A stretch of 64,000 nt of DNA from Thiomicrorhabdus lithotrophica (GCF_029201445.1 NZ_CP102381.1:372001-436000); one strand, 5' to 3'. Positions 25,296-33,923 are shown, counted from the first letter of the stretch. The notes: generated by a model not told the origin, from the letters alone. A program made the numbers and translations.

Positions 25296-26102
25296 ATGTC
25301 TACTCAATCCGTCACCTTAATCTCTATCGATATGCCTGATTTGTTATCGCGCATCAAAATCACTAAGGCTTTAAATATTCAATTTAGCAAGGGTATAGAG
25401 GCCTGTTATTACGCTGAATTATCAGGCAGTCGTTATCTGTTTTTTACTGAGTTTTCTGTATTAACGTTTGTCAATTGGTCACATTCCCAAATTGTAGAAA
25501 CGCTGGCTTTGTTAGGTATTAAGAATGCCGAACAGTTTAAAGAGGAGGTTCTTCATCAAGACTATTTAATTATGGAAGACGCTAACGTTAGCCAGGGTTC
25601 AGCGGTCTCAAACGATTTGATTACCTTATCTGAATTAAGTTTATGGCCTTTAATGATTGTGGCGCTGGTGGTGTCGCAAAGTGTTGGTCTTGAACGTTTT
25701 GAAGAGAAGGTGAATCATTATTTTAGTGAAGGGCGAGATATGCTAAAGGATGCAGGTCGCTTAACATGGCTGAAAAGACATAAATTTGCGGATTATGCTG
25801 AAGAGATTAGCTTGCTTCGCCACGATATGGTGCTCGATTTGCGACTTTTAGATAAACCCAATGTGCTTTGGGACAACGAAAATTATGAGCATTTATATAA
25901 TCGCTTAGCTGAAGCGTTAGATTTAAATGATCGTTTTGAAGTGGTCAGTTACAAACTCAATACGCTTAAAGAAGACATTGGCATGATGATGGATTTATAT
26001 AACCACAAGCACAGCTCTTTTTTAGAATGGATCATTATTTGGCTGATTGTGGCTGAAGTGGTAATGAGCTTATTGGGTATATTTGGTGTGGTGGAACATT
26101 AA
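25296..26102 (+). CDS. RMD1/YagE family (DUF155) protein
   Basis: A 268-residue protein resembling the RMD1/DUF155 family: a mixed alpha/beta N-terminal half, LSLWPLMIVALVVSQSVGLE in the middle, helical DLRLLDKPNVLWDNENYEHL, and a C-terminal membrane anchor (about residues 243-264). Yeast members are mitochondrial membrane proteins; the bacterial function is unknown. I chose ATG 25296, which has TTAGGA at good distance; a TTG at 25263 in the same frame is less likely. It is convergent with the oxygenase gene. Confidence 0.78.
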   Translation: MSTQSVTLISIDMPDLLSRIKITKALNIQFSKGIEACYYAELSGSRYLFFTEFSVLTFVNWSHSQIVETLALLGIKNAEQFKEEVLHQDYLIMEDANVSQGSAVSNDLITLSELSLWPLMIVALVVSQSVGLERFEEKVNHYFSEGRDMLKDAGRLTWLKRHKFADYAEEISLLRHDMVLDLRLLDKPNVLWDNENYEHLYNRLAEALDLNDRFEVVSYKLNTLKEDIGMMMDLYNHKHSSFLEWIIIWLIVAEVVMSLLGIFGVVEH

Positions 26103-26139
26103 TTATCTTTGTTAATGAAATCTCACTGACCCATCACGG

Positions 26140-26835
26140 TTAGCGTGGTGGGTCAATCACTACAGCGGTGGTGGTATTCAAACGGAACCAACCAGCGATA
26201 CTAGCTCTGGGTTGTTGAGTCGGTAATACCTCATGCGGTATCTGTTCACTCATAAAAATCACCATTTTTCCTAATTCAGGCGAGATTCTAGCGATTTGTT
26301 TTGTTTGTTCATCATTATACAAAACCAATTCACCACCCCAATCAGCTTGCCATCCAGGATTTAAATACAAAACGGTAGTGATCATTCTATTCGCCTGACC
26401 TTTGAAACTGTCTCGATGGGTTTTGTAAAAACCTCCTTGTGGATAAAGTGCATAATGGCATTCGTATTCAAATAGTCCTAAAAATAGTGCACGATTCATC
26501 TCTGTTTGCAGGATTTGCATCACTTCAAAATAATGTAATTGCGAATCTGAACGACCATTTAACCATTTAATTTCATCTCGACGAACTGAGTTGTTTAATT
26601 GATGCTGTTCGCCTCGACCAATACCCGCACGTTGCAAATCGCCAAGTTCATCATAGGTTTCAATTTCAGCGAGCAAGTTTTCACATAAACTGTCGGGTAT
26701 CGCATTTGGCCATTCATACCAGCCTTGTTCTACAAGGTTGTCTAAAAGAGTATCAATTTTTTGTTTAGAAATGTTCAATTTAGTATCGCTCAAAACAGGG
26801 AGCAGGAGTATGCGCTTGTTTTCTGCTTTAGGCAA
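26140..26835 (-). CDS. 2-oxoglutarate/Fe(II)-dependent dioxygenase (prolyl hydroxylase-like)
   Basis: A 231-residue oxygenase with the double-stranded beta-helix fold. Iron ligands are His140 and Asp142 in FYKTHRDSF and His201 in EQIPHEV; Arg210 probably binds 2-oxoglutarate (PRASIAGWFR). The layout matches the prolyl-4-hydroxylase-like group found in many gammaproteobacteria; substrate is unknown. It starts at ATG 26835 and is divergent from the polyamine operon across a 330-bp gap. Confidence 0.82.
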   Translation of the reverse strand: MPKAENKRILLLPVLSDTKLNISKQKIDTLLDNLVEQGWYEWPNAIPDSLCENLLAEIETYDELGDLQRAGIGRGEQHQLNNSVRRDEIKWLNGRSDSQLHYFEVMQILQTEMNRALFLGLFEYECHYALYPQGGFYKTHRDSFKGQANRMITTVLYLNPGWQADWGGELVLYNDEQTKQIARISPELGKMVIFMSEQIPHEVLPTQQPRASIAGWFRLNTTTAVVIDPPR

Positions 26836-26938
26836 TTAAAAAATGCGTAAATTAAGGGTTTTTTATAGCCAAAATATTTTGTTATATATCATGATGATAG
26901 GACTTTTTTTACAAGAGTAAAAAAGGTGAAAAAATGAG

Positions 26939-26968
26939 TTGATTTTTTTTAAAAAAAGAGAATAATAC
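26939..26968 (+). promoter_or_regulatory. Possible promoter of the polyamine operon
   Basis: TTGATT and TAATAC are separated by 18 bp in the AT-rich gap between the oxygenase gene and speD. If used, the speD mRNA has a leader of about 190 bases that includes a 54-codon ORF and a hairpin. The rest of the 330-bp gap (26836-27165) shows A/T runs and no other gene. Confidence 0.4.
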
Positions 26969-27035
26969 CCGTCTCCTTTTTTCACACAGAAACCTTTGAT
27001 TTTGTATTAACACATCAAAGGAAACAGAAAGAAAA

Positions 27036-27200
27036 ATGGTTAACACCTCACGTGATAAAAATTGCGTGGCTGGGGTTCAGCAAACTATGCCTTTGTTTGT
27101 TGTTCTTTATTTAATCATTCATCCGAACACACTTCTTGTGCGGGTGTTTTATAAGGTGCAATCAAATGCCACATTCAGAAAATATACTGGTTACCAGTAA
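27036..27200 (+). CDS. Possible 54-residue leader ORF overlapping the speD start
   Basis: An ORF from ATG 27036, with AAGGAAACAG upstream, runs out of frame into speD and stops 35 bp inside it. The start of the peptide is MVNTSRDKNC; it has a hydrophobic stretch (PLFVVLYLII). Translation through it would pass over the speD ribosome site, so it could act as an upstream regulatory ORF. It may also be chance, since the leader is short and AT-rich. Confidence 0.3.
   Translation: MVNTSRDKNCVAGVQQTMPLFVVLYLIIHPNTLLVRVFYKVQSNATFRKYTGYQ
27123..27143 (+). promoter_or_regulatory. Leader hairpin before speD
   Basis: CCG-AA-CACA pairs with TGTG-CGG around a CTTCT loop, 22 bp before the speD start and inside the leader ORF. 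It could affect access to the ribosome site. Weak by itself. Confidence 0.35.
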
Positions 27201-27678
27201 CGAACACTTCGAAGTTGTAGAAAAAACAGCGATTATTGATGACACTTGGCCAACACATGACCAAGCTGTTGAGGATCAAACAGCCGACCATTTTATTTGT
27301 CGTAATGGAAAAACCTTTGCAGGCACTCACTTAATTATTGATCTTTGGGGAGCGACTGAGCTTGATAACCTGAAGCTAATGGAAGCCACTTTACGAGATG
27401 CGGTAGAAAAAGCGAAAGCGACGTTACTGCATATTCACCTTCATCATTTTACGCCTAATGGCGGTATATCAGGTGTAGCCGTTTTAGCGGAATCACATAT
27501 TAGTGTCCATTCTTGGCCAGAGCGTAACTATGCTGCATTTGATGTGTTTATGTGTGGTGATGCTGAACCAGAAAAAGCCATTGAAGTTTTAAAAGAAGCT
27601 TTCACACCAACTGAAGTGAAGGTTGATACCATTTTACGTGGTGAAGTTGTGCAGCCCGCTTTGAGATTAGAAGCATGA
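27166..27678 (+). CDS. speD: S-adenosylmethionine decarboxylase proenzyme
   Basis: A 170-residue bacterial/archaeal-type (SpeD1 class) pyruvoyl enzyme that makes decarboxylated SAM, the aminopropyl donor for spermidine. Self-cleavage is expected before Ser110 in [12 protein letters not shown]; His115 and Cys130 hold the catalytic positions at the right spacing. It has an N-terminal extension of about 47 residues compared with minimal members. I chose ATG 27166 behind AAGG; an upstream in-frame start at 27136 lies in the leader hairpin. The stop overlaps speE as ATGA. Confidence 0.92.
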   Translation: MPHSENILVTSNEHFEVVEKTAIIDDTWPTHDQAVEDQTADHFICRNGKTFAGTHLIIDLWGATELDNLKLMEATLRDAVEKAKATLLHIHLHHFTPNGGISGVAVLAESHISVHSWPERNYAAFDVFMCGDAEPEKAIEVLKEAFTPTEVKVDTILRGEVVQPALRLEA

Positions 27679-28523
27679 GTAAAAACTATTTAGAGACACT
27701 TTACCCAGCTTGGGGCCAGCAGTTTGTTATGGACGAGGTATTGTTTGAAGTCGATACTGGTCATCAACATTTGATTATTTTTAATAATGGTCAATGGGGA
27801 ACGGTGATGGCGCTGGATGGGGTTATTCAGACGACTGAAAAAGATGAATTTGTTTATCACGAAATGATGGTTCATGTGCCTATGTTGTCACACGGTGATG
27901 CTAAAAAAGTGCTTATCATCGGTGGTGGAGATGGTGGTATTTTACGTGAAGTTTTGAAACATCAGAATGTTGAGTCTGTGACTCAGGTTGAAATCGACCA
28001 GCAAGTGATTGATATGTGTATTCAGTATTTACCTAATCACTCAGCGGGCGCTTATGACAATCCTAAAGCGAATATTGTGATTGCTGATGGTGTGGATTTT
28101 GTAAATGAATGTACTGAAAAGTTTGATGTCATTATTTCAGACTCTACCGATCCAATGGGACCAGGAGAGGTGCTGTTCACTTCACGTTTTTATCAGGGAA
28201 TTAAAAACTGTTTAAATGATGGCGGTGTGTTTGTTGCTCAAAATGGTGTGAGTTTTATGCAAACGGATGAAGTGACAACCACTCATCAGCGTTTGTCTCC
28301 GCTATTTAAAGAAGCCAGTTTCTATTCAGGTGCCGTACCCACTTACGTAGGCGGTATTATGACTTTTGCGTGGGCAACAGATAATCTTGAACTAAAGAGT
28401 GTCTCATTAGAAACGCTTGAACAACGTTACCAAGCAGCTAATTTGCAAACACGTTTTTATACTCCGGCCCTTCATAAAGGCAGTTTTGCTTTACCGCAGT
28501 ACGTTTTGGATGCAATTAAGTAA
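27675..28523 (+). CDS. speE: Spermidine synthase
   Basis: A 282-residue aminopropyltransferase that transfers the aminopropyl group of decarboxylated SAM to putrescine. The N-terminal beta-domain is followed by the Rossmann fold: [18 protein letters not shown] (nucleotide binding), VEIDQQVID, and the catalytic [20 protein letters not shown] loop. It overlaps speD by 4 bp and the decarboxylase gene by 1 bp (TAATG), so the operon makes all enzymes of spermidine synthesis from ornithine. Confidence 0.96.
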   Translation: MSKNYLETLYPAWGQQFVMDEVLFEVDTGHQHLIIFNNGQWGTVMALDGVIQTTEKDEFVYHEMMVHVPMLSHGDAKKVLIIGGGDGGILREVLKHQNVESVTQVEIDQQVIDMCIQYLPNHSAGAYDNPKANIVIADGVDFVNECTEKFDVIISDSTDPMGPGEVLFTSRFYQGIKNCLNDGGVFVAQNGVSFMQTDEVTTTHQRLSPLFKEASFYSGAVPTYVGGIMTFAWATDNLELKSVSLETLEQRYQAANLQTRFYTPALHKGSFALPQYVLDAIK

Positions 28524-29764
28524 TGAAAAATCTGAATTCTGAATTTTCAGTGGAGCAGTTGGTGGGTGAAGAGCTTGAGCAGTTAGAACAGCATTTTGCC
28601 GAGCAAACACATCCGGATGAATTAGAGCAGTTTGATAGGGCTTCTCTAAAAGAGTTGGTTGCTGAGCACGAAACCCCTTTTATGGTTTTGGATTTGGAAG
28701 AGGTTGAATATCAGTACCTCGCTTTACAAGCTGCGTTACCCGGGGTTAAGTTGTTTTATGCCGTTAAGTCGTTGTCACATCCATCACTGATAAAGCGTTT
28801 GAAAAATCTAGGTAGTCAGTTTGACTTAGCTACTACAGGTGAAGTGGAACTAGTAAAGGGGTTGGGGGTGCAAGGTGAAAAATGTATTCACACTCACCCA
28901 ATTAAAAAAGACAAAGATATAAAAGCGGCGTTAGAGTTTGGTTGCCATCGCTTTGTAGTGGATAATCCGGCTGAAGTCCTTAAATTCATTCCTTATAAAG
29001 ACCATGTTGAGCTGTTAGTTCGTGTCAGCTTTCGTAGTCAAGATGCGGTGGTAGATTTATCACGTAAGTTTGGTTGTGCATTGGAGGAGTTACCAGGCCT
29101 GGTGAATTTGGCAATCGAAAATGATTTAACTGTGTCAGGCTTATCATTTCATGTGGGTTCGCAGTCGTTGTCTCCAATGGCCCAGGTCAATGCGATTAAA
29201 GCCTCCGTTCATGCAATGAATGAAATGACGCATGTTCATTGGAAGTGGTTAGATATTGGCGGCAGTTTTCCGGTTTCTTATCAAGGCCCAGTAACGCCAA
29301 TTGAAGATTTTTGTGCGCCTCTGATGGATGCGTTAAAAGAACTTCCTGAAGATATTGAAGTGTTTGCAGAACCAGGTCGATTTATCTCAGCACCAGCCAT
29401 GATTGAAGTTATGAGTATTATGGGTAAAGCTAAGCGCGGTGCGCGTATATGGTATTACTTGGATGATGGAGTTTATGGTGCGTTAAGTGGTCAGATGTTT
29501 GATCATGCAAAATATCCCATTTCACCACTAAAGCCAGTTGATCCAATGGGGGATTTTTATCCTAGTGTATTAGCTGGTCCAACTTGTGATAGTGTGGATG
29601 TAGTAGATGAAGATATTGAGCTGCCTGAATTACAGGTCGGCGATATTATGGTTGCCAGACAAATGGGGGCTTATACCATTGCATCAGCTACCGAGTTCAA
29701 CTATTATCCTAAACCTAAGGTTGTGGTTGTTGAGGATTTGATGGACCACACAGACGATAATTAA
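28523..29764 (+). CDS. Fold-type III PLP decarboxylase, probable ornithine decarboxylase
   Basis: A 413-residue enzyme of the alanine-racemase-fold (group IV) decarboxylases. The PLP lysine is Lys82 in FYAVKSLSHP; FHVGSQ, GGSFPVSY, EPGRF and the catalytic Cys355 in GPTCDSVDVV are intact. The speDE context points to ornithine (or lysine/ornithine) decarboxylation to putrescine. The first 45 residues are very acidic and Glu/Gln-rich and are not part of the usual fold. Palindrome copy 12 encodes LPGLV near residue 192. Confidence 0.9.
   Translation: MKNLNSEFSVEQLVGEELEQLEQHFAEQTHPDELEQFDRASLKELVAEHETPFMVLDLEEVEYQYLALQAALPGVKLFYAVKSLSHPSLIKRLKNLGSQFDLATTGEVELVKGLGVQGEKCIHTHPIKKDKDIKAALEFGCHRFVVDNPAEVLKFIPYKDHVELLVRVSFRSQDAVVDLSRKFGCALEELPGLVNLAIENDLTVSGLSFHVGSQSLSPMAQVNAIKASVHAMNEMTHVHWKWLDIGGSFPVSYQGPVTPIEDFCAPLMDALKELPEDIEVFAEPGRFISAPAMIEVMSIMGKAKRGARIWYYLDDGVYGALSGQMFDHAKYPISPLKPVDPMGDFYPSVLAGPTCDSVDVVDEDIELPELQVGDIMVARQMGAYTIASATEFNYYPKPKVVVVEDLMDHTDDN
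29092..29103. repeat. Palindrome copy 12 (12 bp)
   Basis: ACCAGGCCTGGT inside the ornithine decarboxylase gene, read as P-G-L-V. Confidence 0.9.
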
Positions 29765-29776
29765 CAGGAGCGAAAC

Positions 29777-30193
29777 ATGACAATCAAAGTAAATTGGCAA
29801 GGCGGTAAGGCTTTTGAAGCGACATCATCAACTGGTCATAAGGTGATGATGGATGCCTCTAAAGAAGTAGGGGGTGAAGATAAAGGCTCTCGTCCAATGG
29901 AGCTTCTGTTAATGGGCTTGGGTGGTTGTTCTGGTATTGACGTCATGATGATGCTCGAAAAAGGTAAGCAAGACGTTAAAGATTGCCAAATGGAGATTAC
30001 TTCAGAGCGTGCAGATGGTGTACCAGCAGTTTATACCAAAATTAATCTACATTTTACGGTAACGGGCACAGAGTTAAACGAGAAGAAAGTTGCTCGTGCG
30101 GTGAGCTTGTCAGCTGAAAAGTATTGTTCAGTTTCCAAAATGTTAGAAAAAACCGCTGAAATGACGCATAGTTATGAGATTGTTGAAGCTTAA
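29777..30193 (+). CDS. OsmC-family peroxidase-like protein
   Basis: A 138-residue OsmC/Ohr-superfamily protein. The first active-site Cys is in LGGCSGIDVMMML (about residue 55) and the second is in EKYCSVSKML (about residue 116). Such proteins often reduce organic hydroperoxides, but this YhfA-like subgroup is poorly characterised. It is 13 bp after the decarboxylase gene with CAGGAG upstream, so it may share the polyamine operon transcript, and a strong terminator follows. Confidence 0.88.
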   Translation: MTIKVNWQGGKAFEATSSTGHKVMMDASKEVGGEDKGSRPMELLLMGLGGCSGIDVMMMLEKGKQDVKDCQMEITSERADGVPAVYTKINLHFTVTGTELNEKKVARAVSLSAEKYCSVSKMLEKTAEMTHSYEIVEA

Positions 30194-30216
30194 TCAGTTG
30201 TTGTGGTTTTAATCTA

Positions 30217-30236
30217 TTTAACCAGGCCTGGTTAAA
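30217..30236. repeat. Palindrome copy 13 (20 bp, intergenic)
   Basis: TTTAACCAGGCCTGGTTAAA between the osmC-like gene and its terminator. Confidence 0.9.
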
Positions 30237-30250
30237 GGCAATATGAAATG

Positions 30251-30279
30251 AAAAGCCCGTTTTAATACGGGCTTTTTTT
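30251..30279 (+). terminator. Rho-independent terminator after the osmC-like gene
   Basis: AAAAGCCCGT and ACGGGCTTTT form a 10-bp perfect stem with a 6-base loop, and the T run continues to seven. Confidence 0.9.
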
Positions 30280-30328
30280 GTATTTTTTGAGTATGCTAAT
30301 AACCAAATGATTTTTCAGGATGTCTCTT

Positions 30329-31297
30329 ATGGCTAATGGTTTGATTTATGGAGTTTTACTGGATGGAGAAGGTGGCGGTAAAACGCTCGACTGGACTGGT
30401 GTTAAGTCTTGGAAACCAGAGAAGGGAGAGCTGTGGCTACATTTAGATTACAGTGTATATGAGGTTAAGGAGTGGTTGTTTCATGAAAGTGCTCTTGATG
30501 TTTCTGTCGCTGAAACGTTATTAAGTAGTGAATCTCGCCCTAGATTTAGCTTGTTGGATTCTGGGGTTTTGATGGCTTGGCGTGGTGTTAATTTAAATCC
30601 TGATGCTGAACGTGATGATATGGTGGCCATTCGCATGTGGAGAGAAGAGGGGCGATTAATTACAACCCTACAACGTGATTTAATGTCTATTAATGAAGTT
30701 GTAAATGCATTGGCAAAAGGAAGAGGGCCCAAAACCATTGGCGAATTATTGGTCGATATGGCCGATAAAATGGTTTGGAAAATTGGAGAGCTGGTTGATG
30801 GTTTTGATGAGGATATGTCTGAATTAGAAAGTCGAGTGATTGAGAATGTTAATTTCTCATTAAAGTCAGAGTTAAGTGTGTTGCGTAGAGAAGTCATCTC
30901 TTTGAGGCGATACATTGGCCCACAAAGAGAAGCATTGATGCGTTTTTCGGTTGAGAAGCTAAATTGGCTTGAGCAAAATGACCGTATTTTATTACGCGAG
31001 GTTGTAGATCGAGTTACTCGTGCCTTAGAGGAGCTTGAGGTCTTAAGAGAACGTGCATCAGTTACTCAGGAAGAGTTACAAAATCGTATATCAGAAGAGT
31101 TAAATAATCGCATGTATGTACTCTCAATCATTACAGCGATTTTTCTACCTTTAGGCTTTTTGACAGGATTGTTAGGAATTAATGTTGGAGGCATTCCTGG
31201 TGCGGACAATCCCAGTGCGTTTAGATATTTTCTTTTGGGGTTGGTTATTATAATTGTACTGCAACTGATTTTGTTTAAGTGGCGTAAGTGGTTTTAA
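30329..31297 (+). CDS. zntB: ZntB-type CorA-family metal transporter
   Basis: A 322-residue member of the CorA superfamily: a large cytoplasmic N-terminal domain with a long helical stalk (about residues 150-255) and two C-terminal spans. The signature loop after the first span reads GLLGINVGG, the GIN form of ZntB rather than GMN of CorA. ZntB moves zinc, probably with protons. I chose ATG 30329, 8 bp after CAGGA; the ATG at 30320 overlaps that ribosome site. It has its own position after a terminator. Confidence 0.85.
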   Translation: MANGLIYGVLLDGEGGGKTLDWTGVKSWKPEKGELWLHLDYSVYEVKEWLFHESALDVSVAETLLSSESRPRFSLLDSGVLMAWRGVNLNPDAERDDMVAIRMWREEGRLITTLQRDLMSINEVVNALAKGRGPKTIGELLVDMADKMVWKIGELVDGFDEDMSELESRVIENVNFSLKSELSVLRREVISLRRYIGPQREALMRFSVEKLNWLEQNDRILLREVVDRVTRALEELEVLRERASVTQEELQNRISEELNNRMYVLSIITAIFLPLGFLTGLLGINVGGIPGADNPSAFRYFLLGLVIIIVLQLILFKWRKWF

Positions 31298-31326
31298 CCT
31301 AGCTAGGTTTTAAGTTTTTTTAATCG

Positions 31327-32646
31327 TTATAGTTGACTGCTTTTTTGAATAACGTTGATAACCGATTTAATCAGGCCTGTTGTTAAATCATTTAGTTGGT
31401 TTTGCGGGATATTGTAGGCTGGCATGGTGTAGATAAGTTTGCCAAAGGGTCTTAACCAAACGCCGCTTTCTAATGCTTCACCTTGAATGTCAGCGCCTAA
31501 GTGATCTTTCTCCAGCTCAACAACGCCAATGGCGCCTAAAACTCTTACGTCTTTTACACCATCTATTGCCTTGAGCGGAATTAACATCTCATTAAAGTGA
31601 GTTTCGATACGCTTGATATTGTCTTGCCAAGGAGCTGTAAGTAATACATCAATGTTGGCAATCGCCGCACGACAGGCTAACGGGTTTGCCATATACGTTG
31701 GGCCGTGCGCAAGAATGCCTGGTTCTCCACTGCTAATTGTTGCACTGATTTTACTCGTGGCCAATGTTGCGGCCAGAGTGATATGACCACCTGTGAGTGT
31801 TTTTCCTAATGTAAGAATATCAGGTGAAATTCCAGCCCATTCACAAGCGAATAGCTTTCCTGTTCGACCAAAGCCAGTTGCAATCTCGTCGGCAATCAGT
31901 AAAACATCAAATTCATCACATAATTCGCGTAGCTGCTTTAGATAATCTGGGCGATAGAAACGCATACCTCCAGCCCCTTGAACAATCGGTTCAATGGTAA
32001 CCGCAGCAATTTCATTGTGATGATTTTCTAAAACGGCTCTTAGGTCACGAATATCGTCATTGTTTGATTCTATATCAAACCCCATCTCTGGTGCTGGGGC
32101 AAAGAAGTGTTTTGGAAGTACTTCAGAAAACAGACTGTGCATTCCATTGATTGGGTCGCAAATAGCCATAGTCGCGAAAGTATCGCCATGATAAGCGTTG
32201 TTCACGCTGAGTAATCTGTTTTTACCAGGCCTGCTTAAGCTAATCCAGTATTGCATGGCCATTTTTATTGCAACTTCCATGGCTACAGAGCCAGAGTCTA
32301 CAAAAAAGACTTTTTCTAATCCTTCTGGCGATAGTTTTACTAATCTTTTAGCAAGTTCTATCGCAGGTTCATGGGTGAATCCACCAAACATAATGTGCGG
32401 CATGGTATCAATTTGGTCATGCATTGCTTGCTGAATTTTTGGATGGTTGTAACCATGCAGCGCCGCCCACCAAGATGACATTCCGTCTACAACTTCGCGT
32501 CCGTCGGATAAGGTGATGATGGAACCTTGTGTTTTTACAACACCGATTGCAGGAGTGGTGCTAGGAAGTTTGGCATAAGGATGCCAAATATGTTCTTGGT
32601 CATAATCTAAGAGCTCATCCCAGTTTGGCGTAATCGAGTTATTCAT
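31327..32646 (-). CDS. bioA: Adenosylmethionine-8-amino-7-oxononanoate aminotransferase
   Basis: A 439-residue class-III PLP aminotransferase making diaminopelargonate in biotin synthesis. It starts with the typical DQEHIWHPYAKLPS; GREVVDGMSSWWAALHGYNHP, DSGSVAMEVAIKMA, LLIADEIATGFGRTGKLFAC and the PLP lysine in TLGKTLTGGHI follow. It lies 64 bp after truC on the same strand. Palindromes 14 and 15 are inside. The rest of the bio pathway, except bioD, is not in the window. Confidence 0.95.
   Translation of the reverse strand: MNNSITPNWDELLDYDQEHIWHPYAKLPSTTPAIGVVKTQGSIITLSDGREVVDGMSSWWAALHGYNHPKIQQAMHDQIDTMPHIMFGGFTHEPAIELAKRLVKLSPEGLEKVFFVDSGSVAMEVAIKMAMQYWISLSRPGKNRLLSVNNAYHGDTFATMAICDPINGMHSLFSEVLPKHFFAPAPEMGFDIESNNDDIRDLRAVLENHHNEIAAVTIEPIVQGAGGMRFYRPDYLKQLRELCDEFDVLLIADEIATGFGRTGKLFACEWAGISPDILTLGKTLTGGHITLAATLATSKISATISSGEPGILAHGPTYMANPLACRAAIANIDVLLTAPWQDNIKRIETHFNEMLIPLKAIDGVKDVRVLGAIGVVELEKDHLGADIQGEALESGVWLRPFGKLIYTMPAYNIPQNQLNDLTTGLIKSVINVIQKSSQL
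31372..31379. repeat. Palindrome copy 14 (core)
   Basis: CAGGCCTG near the 3' end of bioA, read on the minus strand as T-G-L-I. Confidence 0.85.
32226..32233. repeat. Palindrome copy 15 (core)
   Basis: CAGGCCTG inside bioA, read on the minus strand as S-R-P-G, the second genic copy outside the G-L frame; the TTAC left flank matches the consensus. Confidence 0.85.
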
Positions 32647-32693
32647 AATGATATCGGGCTTTATTTAAAAGAGTTAAAGGTTATTAGGCTATC

Positions 32694-32709
32694 TTACCAG
32701 GCCTGGTAA
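32694..32709. repeat. Palindrome copy 16 (16 bp, intergenic)
   Basis: TTACCAGGCCTGGTAA immediately after the truC stop, between truC and bioA. Confidence 0.9.
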
Positions 32710-32710
32710 A

Positions 32711-33445
32711 TTAGAGCTTGAGCTTGTTTAATGCATGTTGAAAGCTATTCTCTAAATGGCATTCAAGTAAGATTGGTTCAGATGTCTTAGGGTGAAGGAA
32801 TTGCAGCTGTGTTGCCGCTAAATACAAACGATGTTGACCAAGCCATTCACTAAAAAAATGGTTGTGATGTCGATCACCATACTTAGTGTCTCCAATAATC
32901 GGGTGTACGATATGATTCATGTGGCGGCGTAGTTGGTGTTTACGTCCTGTTCTAGGCTTAAGCTCAAGTAGTGAGTATCGTTGTTGCTCATAGCGTCCGA
33001 TTGTATGATTGACAGACGTGGTTGCTAAGTTTTTGTAGGCTGTTTCAGCTGATTGTGGTTCTAATTGTTCTCGTTTCATTTTTTCAGCGATTTTGTCGCG
33101 TTTATATTTAAGTGCATGTTCAATATGCCCTGACTCAGTCGCCCAGCCTCTGCAAATTGCTAGATAGGTTTTTTGTATCGTATGGTTCATAAATTGGTCA
33201 CTTAAGTTTCTGGCTGTTGTAGCGTCAAGCGCAAACAATAATAGACCTGATGTTGCTTTATCTAAGCGATGGATAGGAAAAACCTTTTGGCCGATAATTC
33301 CTTCTGTGAGTTGTACCGCAAATTGAGTTTCTTGTTTGTCAATTGGAGATCTGTGGACCAGCAGGCCTGCTGGTTTGTGAATAGCGACCATATATTCATC
33401 TTGATAAATGACAGATAAATTTTCTAATTGAAGTAAGGTTTGCAT
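32711..33445 (-). CDS. truC: tRNA pseudouridine(65) synthase TruC-like
   Basis: A 244-residue RluA-family pseudouridine synthase. The start (NLSVIYQDEYMVAIHKPAGLLVHRS in two parts: VIYQDEYMVAIHKPAG, LLVHRS) is TruC-like, and the catalytic Asp is in HRLDKATSGLLL. The GRKHQLRRHMNHIVHPIIGD motif binds RNA. The family splits into TruC, RluA, RluC and RluD; length and N-terminus without an S4 domain favour TruC, which modifies uridine 65 of tRNA. Palindrome 17 lies in the N-terminal codons. Confidence 0.85.
   Translation of the reverse strand: MQTLLQLENLSVIYQDEYMVAIHKPAGLLVHRSPIDKQETQFAVQLTEGIIGQKVFPIHRLDKATSGLLLFALDATTARNLSDQFMNHTIQKTYLAICRGWATESGHIEHALKYKRDKIAEKMKREQLEPQSAETAYKNLATTSVNHTIGRYEQQRYSLLELKPRTGRKHQLRRHMNHIVHPIIGDTKYGDRHHNHFFSEWLGQHRLYLAATQLQFLHPKTSEPILLECHLENSFQHALNKLKL
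33357..33374. repeat. Palindrome copy 17 (18 bp)
   Basis: ACCAGCAGGCCTGCTGGT inside truC, read on the minus strand as A-G-L-L-V, encoding part of the conserved KPAGLLVHR motif. Confidence 0.85.
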
Positions 33446-33716
33446 AAATACAAGTACCTAATGTTGTATTGATTATTGGGTGTTAGTATAAAAGAAATGA
33501 AAATATCTGATAAATCTAATTGAATAGTAGTCACGGTTGAAACAAGTTATTTGGAATTTAAGAATGCTTTTGAGTGAATAGGAAAGAAGGTTTTGGTGAG
33601 TGCTGTTTACAATTAACTTGTTGATTGTTAATATTTAATGCGTAGTTGCTATAGAGCTGGTGACTATTGGTTAAGAGTGCGGTTTAAAGAAAATTTAATA
33701 TTTGTTAAATTTGTTG

Positions 33717-33744
33717 TTGACAGGTGTTAATAATCCTATAGAAT
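33717..33744 (+). promoter_or_regulatory. Promoter of the tRNA-tufB operon
   Basis: A consensus TTGACA and TAGAAT with 16-bp spacing end 15 bp before tRNA-Tyr. The remaining part of the 314-bp gap from truC (33446-33716) holds no gene I can see. Confidence 0.8.
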
Positions 33745-33759
33745 ACGCACTCACAATTT

Positions 33760-33844
33760 GGAGGGTTTCCCGAGCGGCCAAAGGGGGCAGACTGTAAATC
33801 TGCTGGCTCAGCCTTCGGTGGTTCGAATCCACCACCCTCCACCA
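33760..33844 (+). tRNA. tRNA-Tyr (GTA)
   Basis: An 85-base tRNA with a long variable arm, 7-bp acceptor stem GGAGGGT/ACCCTCC, anticodon GTA at 33794-33796, T-loop GTTCGAATC and encoded CCA. It is the first of three tRNA genes in the same order as in E. coli upstream of tufB (Tyr, Gly, Thr). Confidence 0.97.
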
Positions 33845-33848
33845 TATT

Positions 33849-33923
33849 GCGGGTATCGTATATTGGCTATTACCTCGGCCTTCCAAGCCGATGAGAGGAG
33901 TTCGATTCTCCTTACCCGCTCCA
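33849..33923 (+). tRNA. tRNA-Gly (TCC)
   Basis: Acceptor stem GCGGGTA/TACCCGC, anticodon TCC at 33882-33884, T-loop TTCGATTC and encoded CCA. It begins 4 bp after tRNA-Tyr. Confidence 0.96.

Noticed and set aside
30481-30915. Long minus-strand ORF opposite zntB
   Set aside because: It is fully inside a well-supported gene, has no recognised domain and a Ser/Asn/Arg-rich composition typical of an antisense shadow.
33695-33886. Minus-strand ORF across tRNA-Tyr
   Set aside because: It reads through tRNA sequence and has no coding support.
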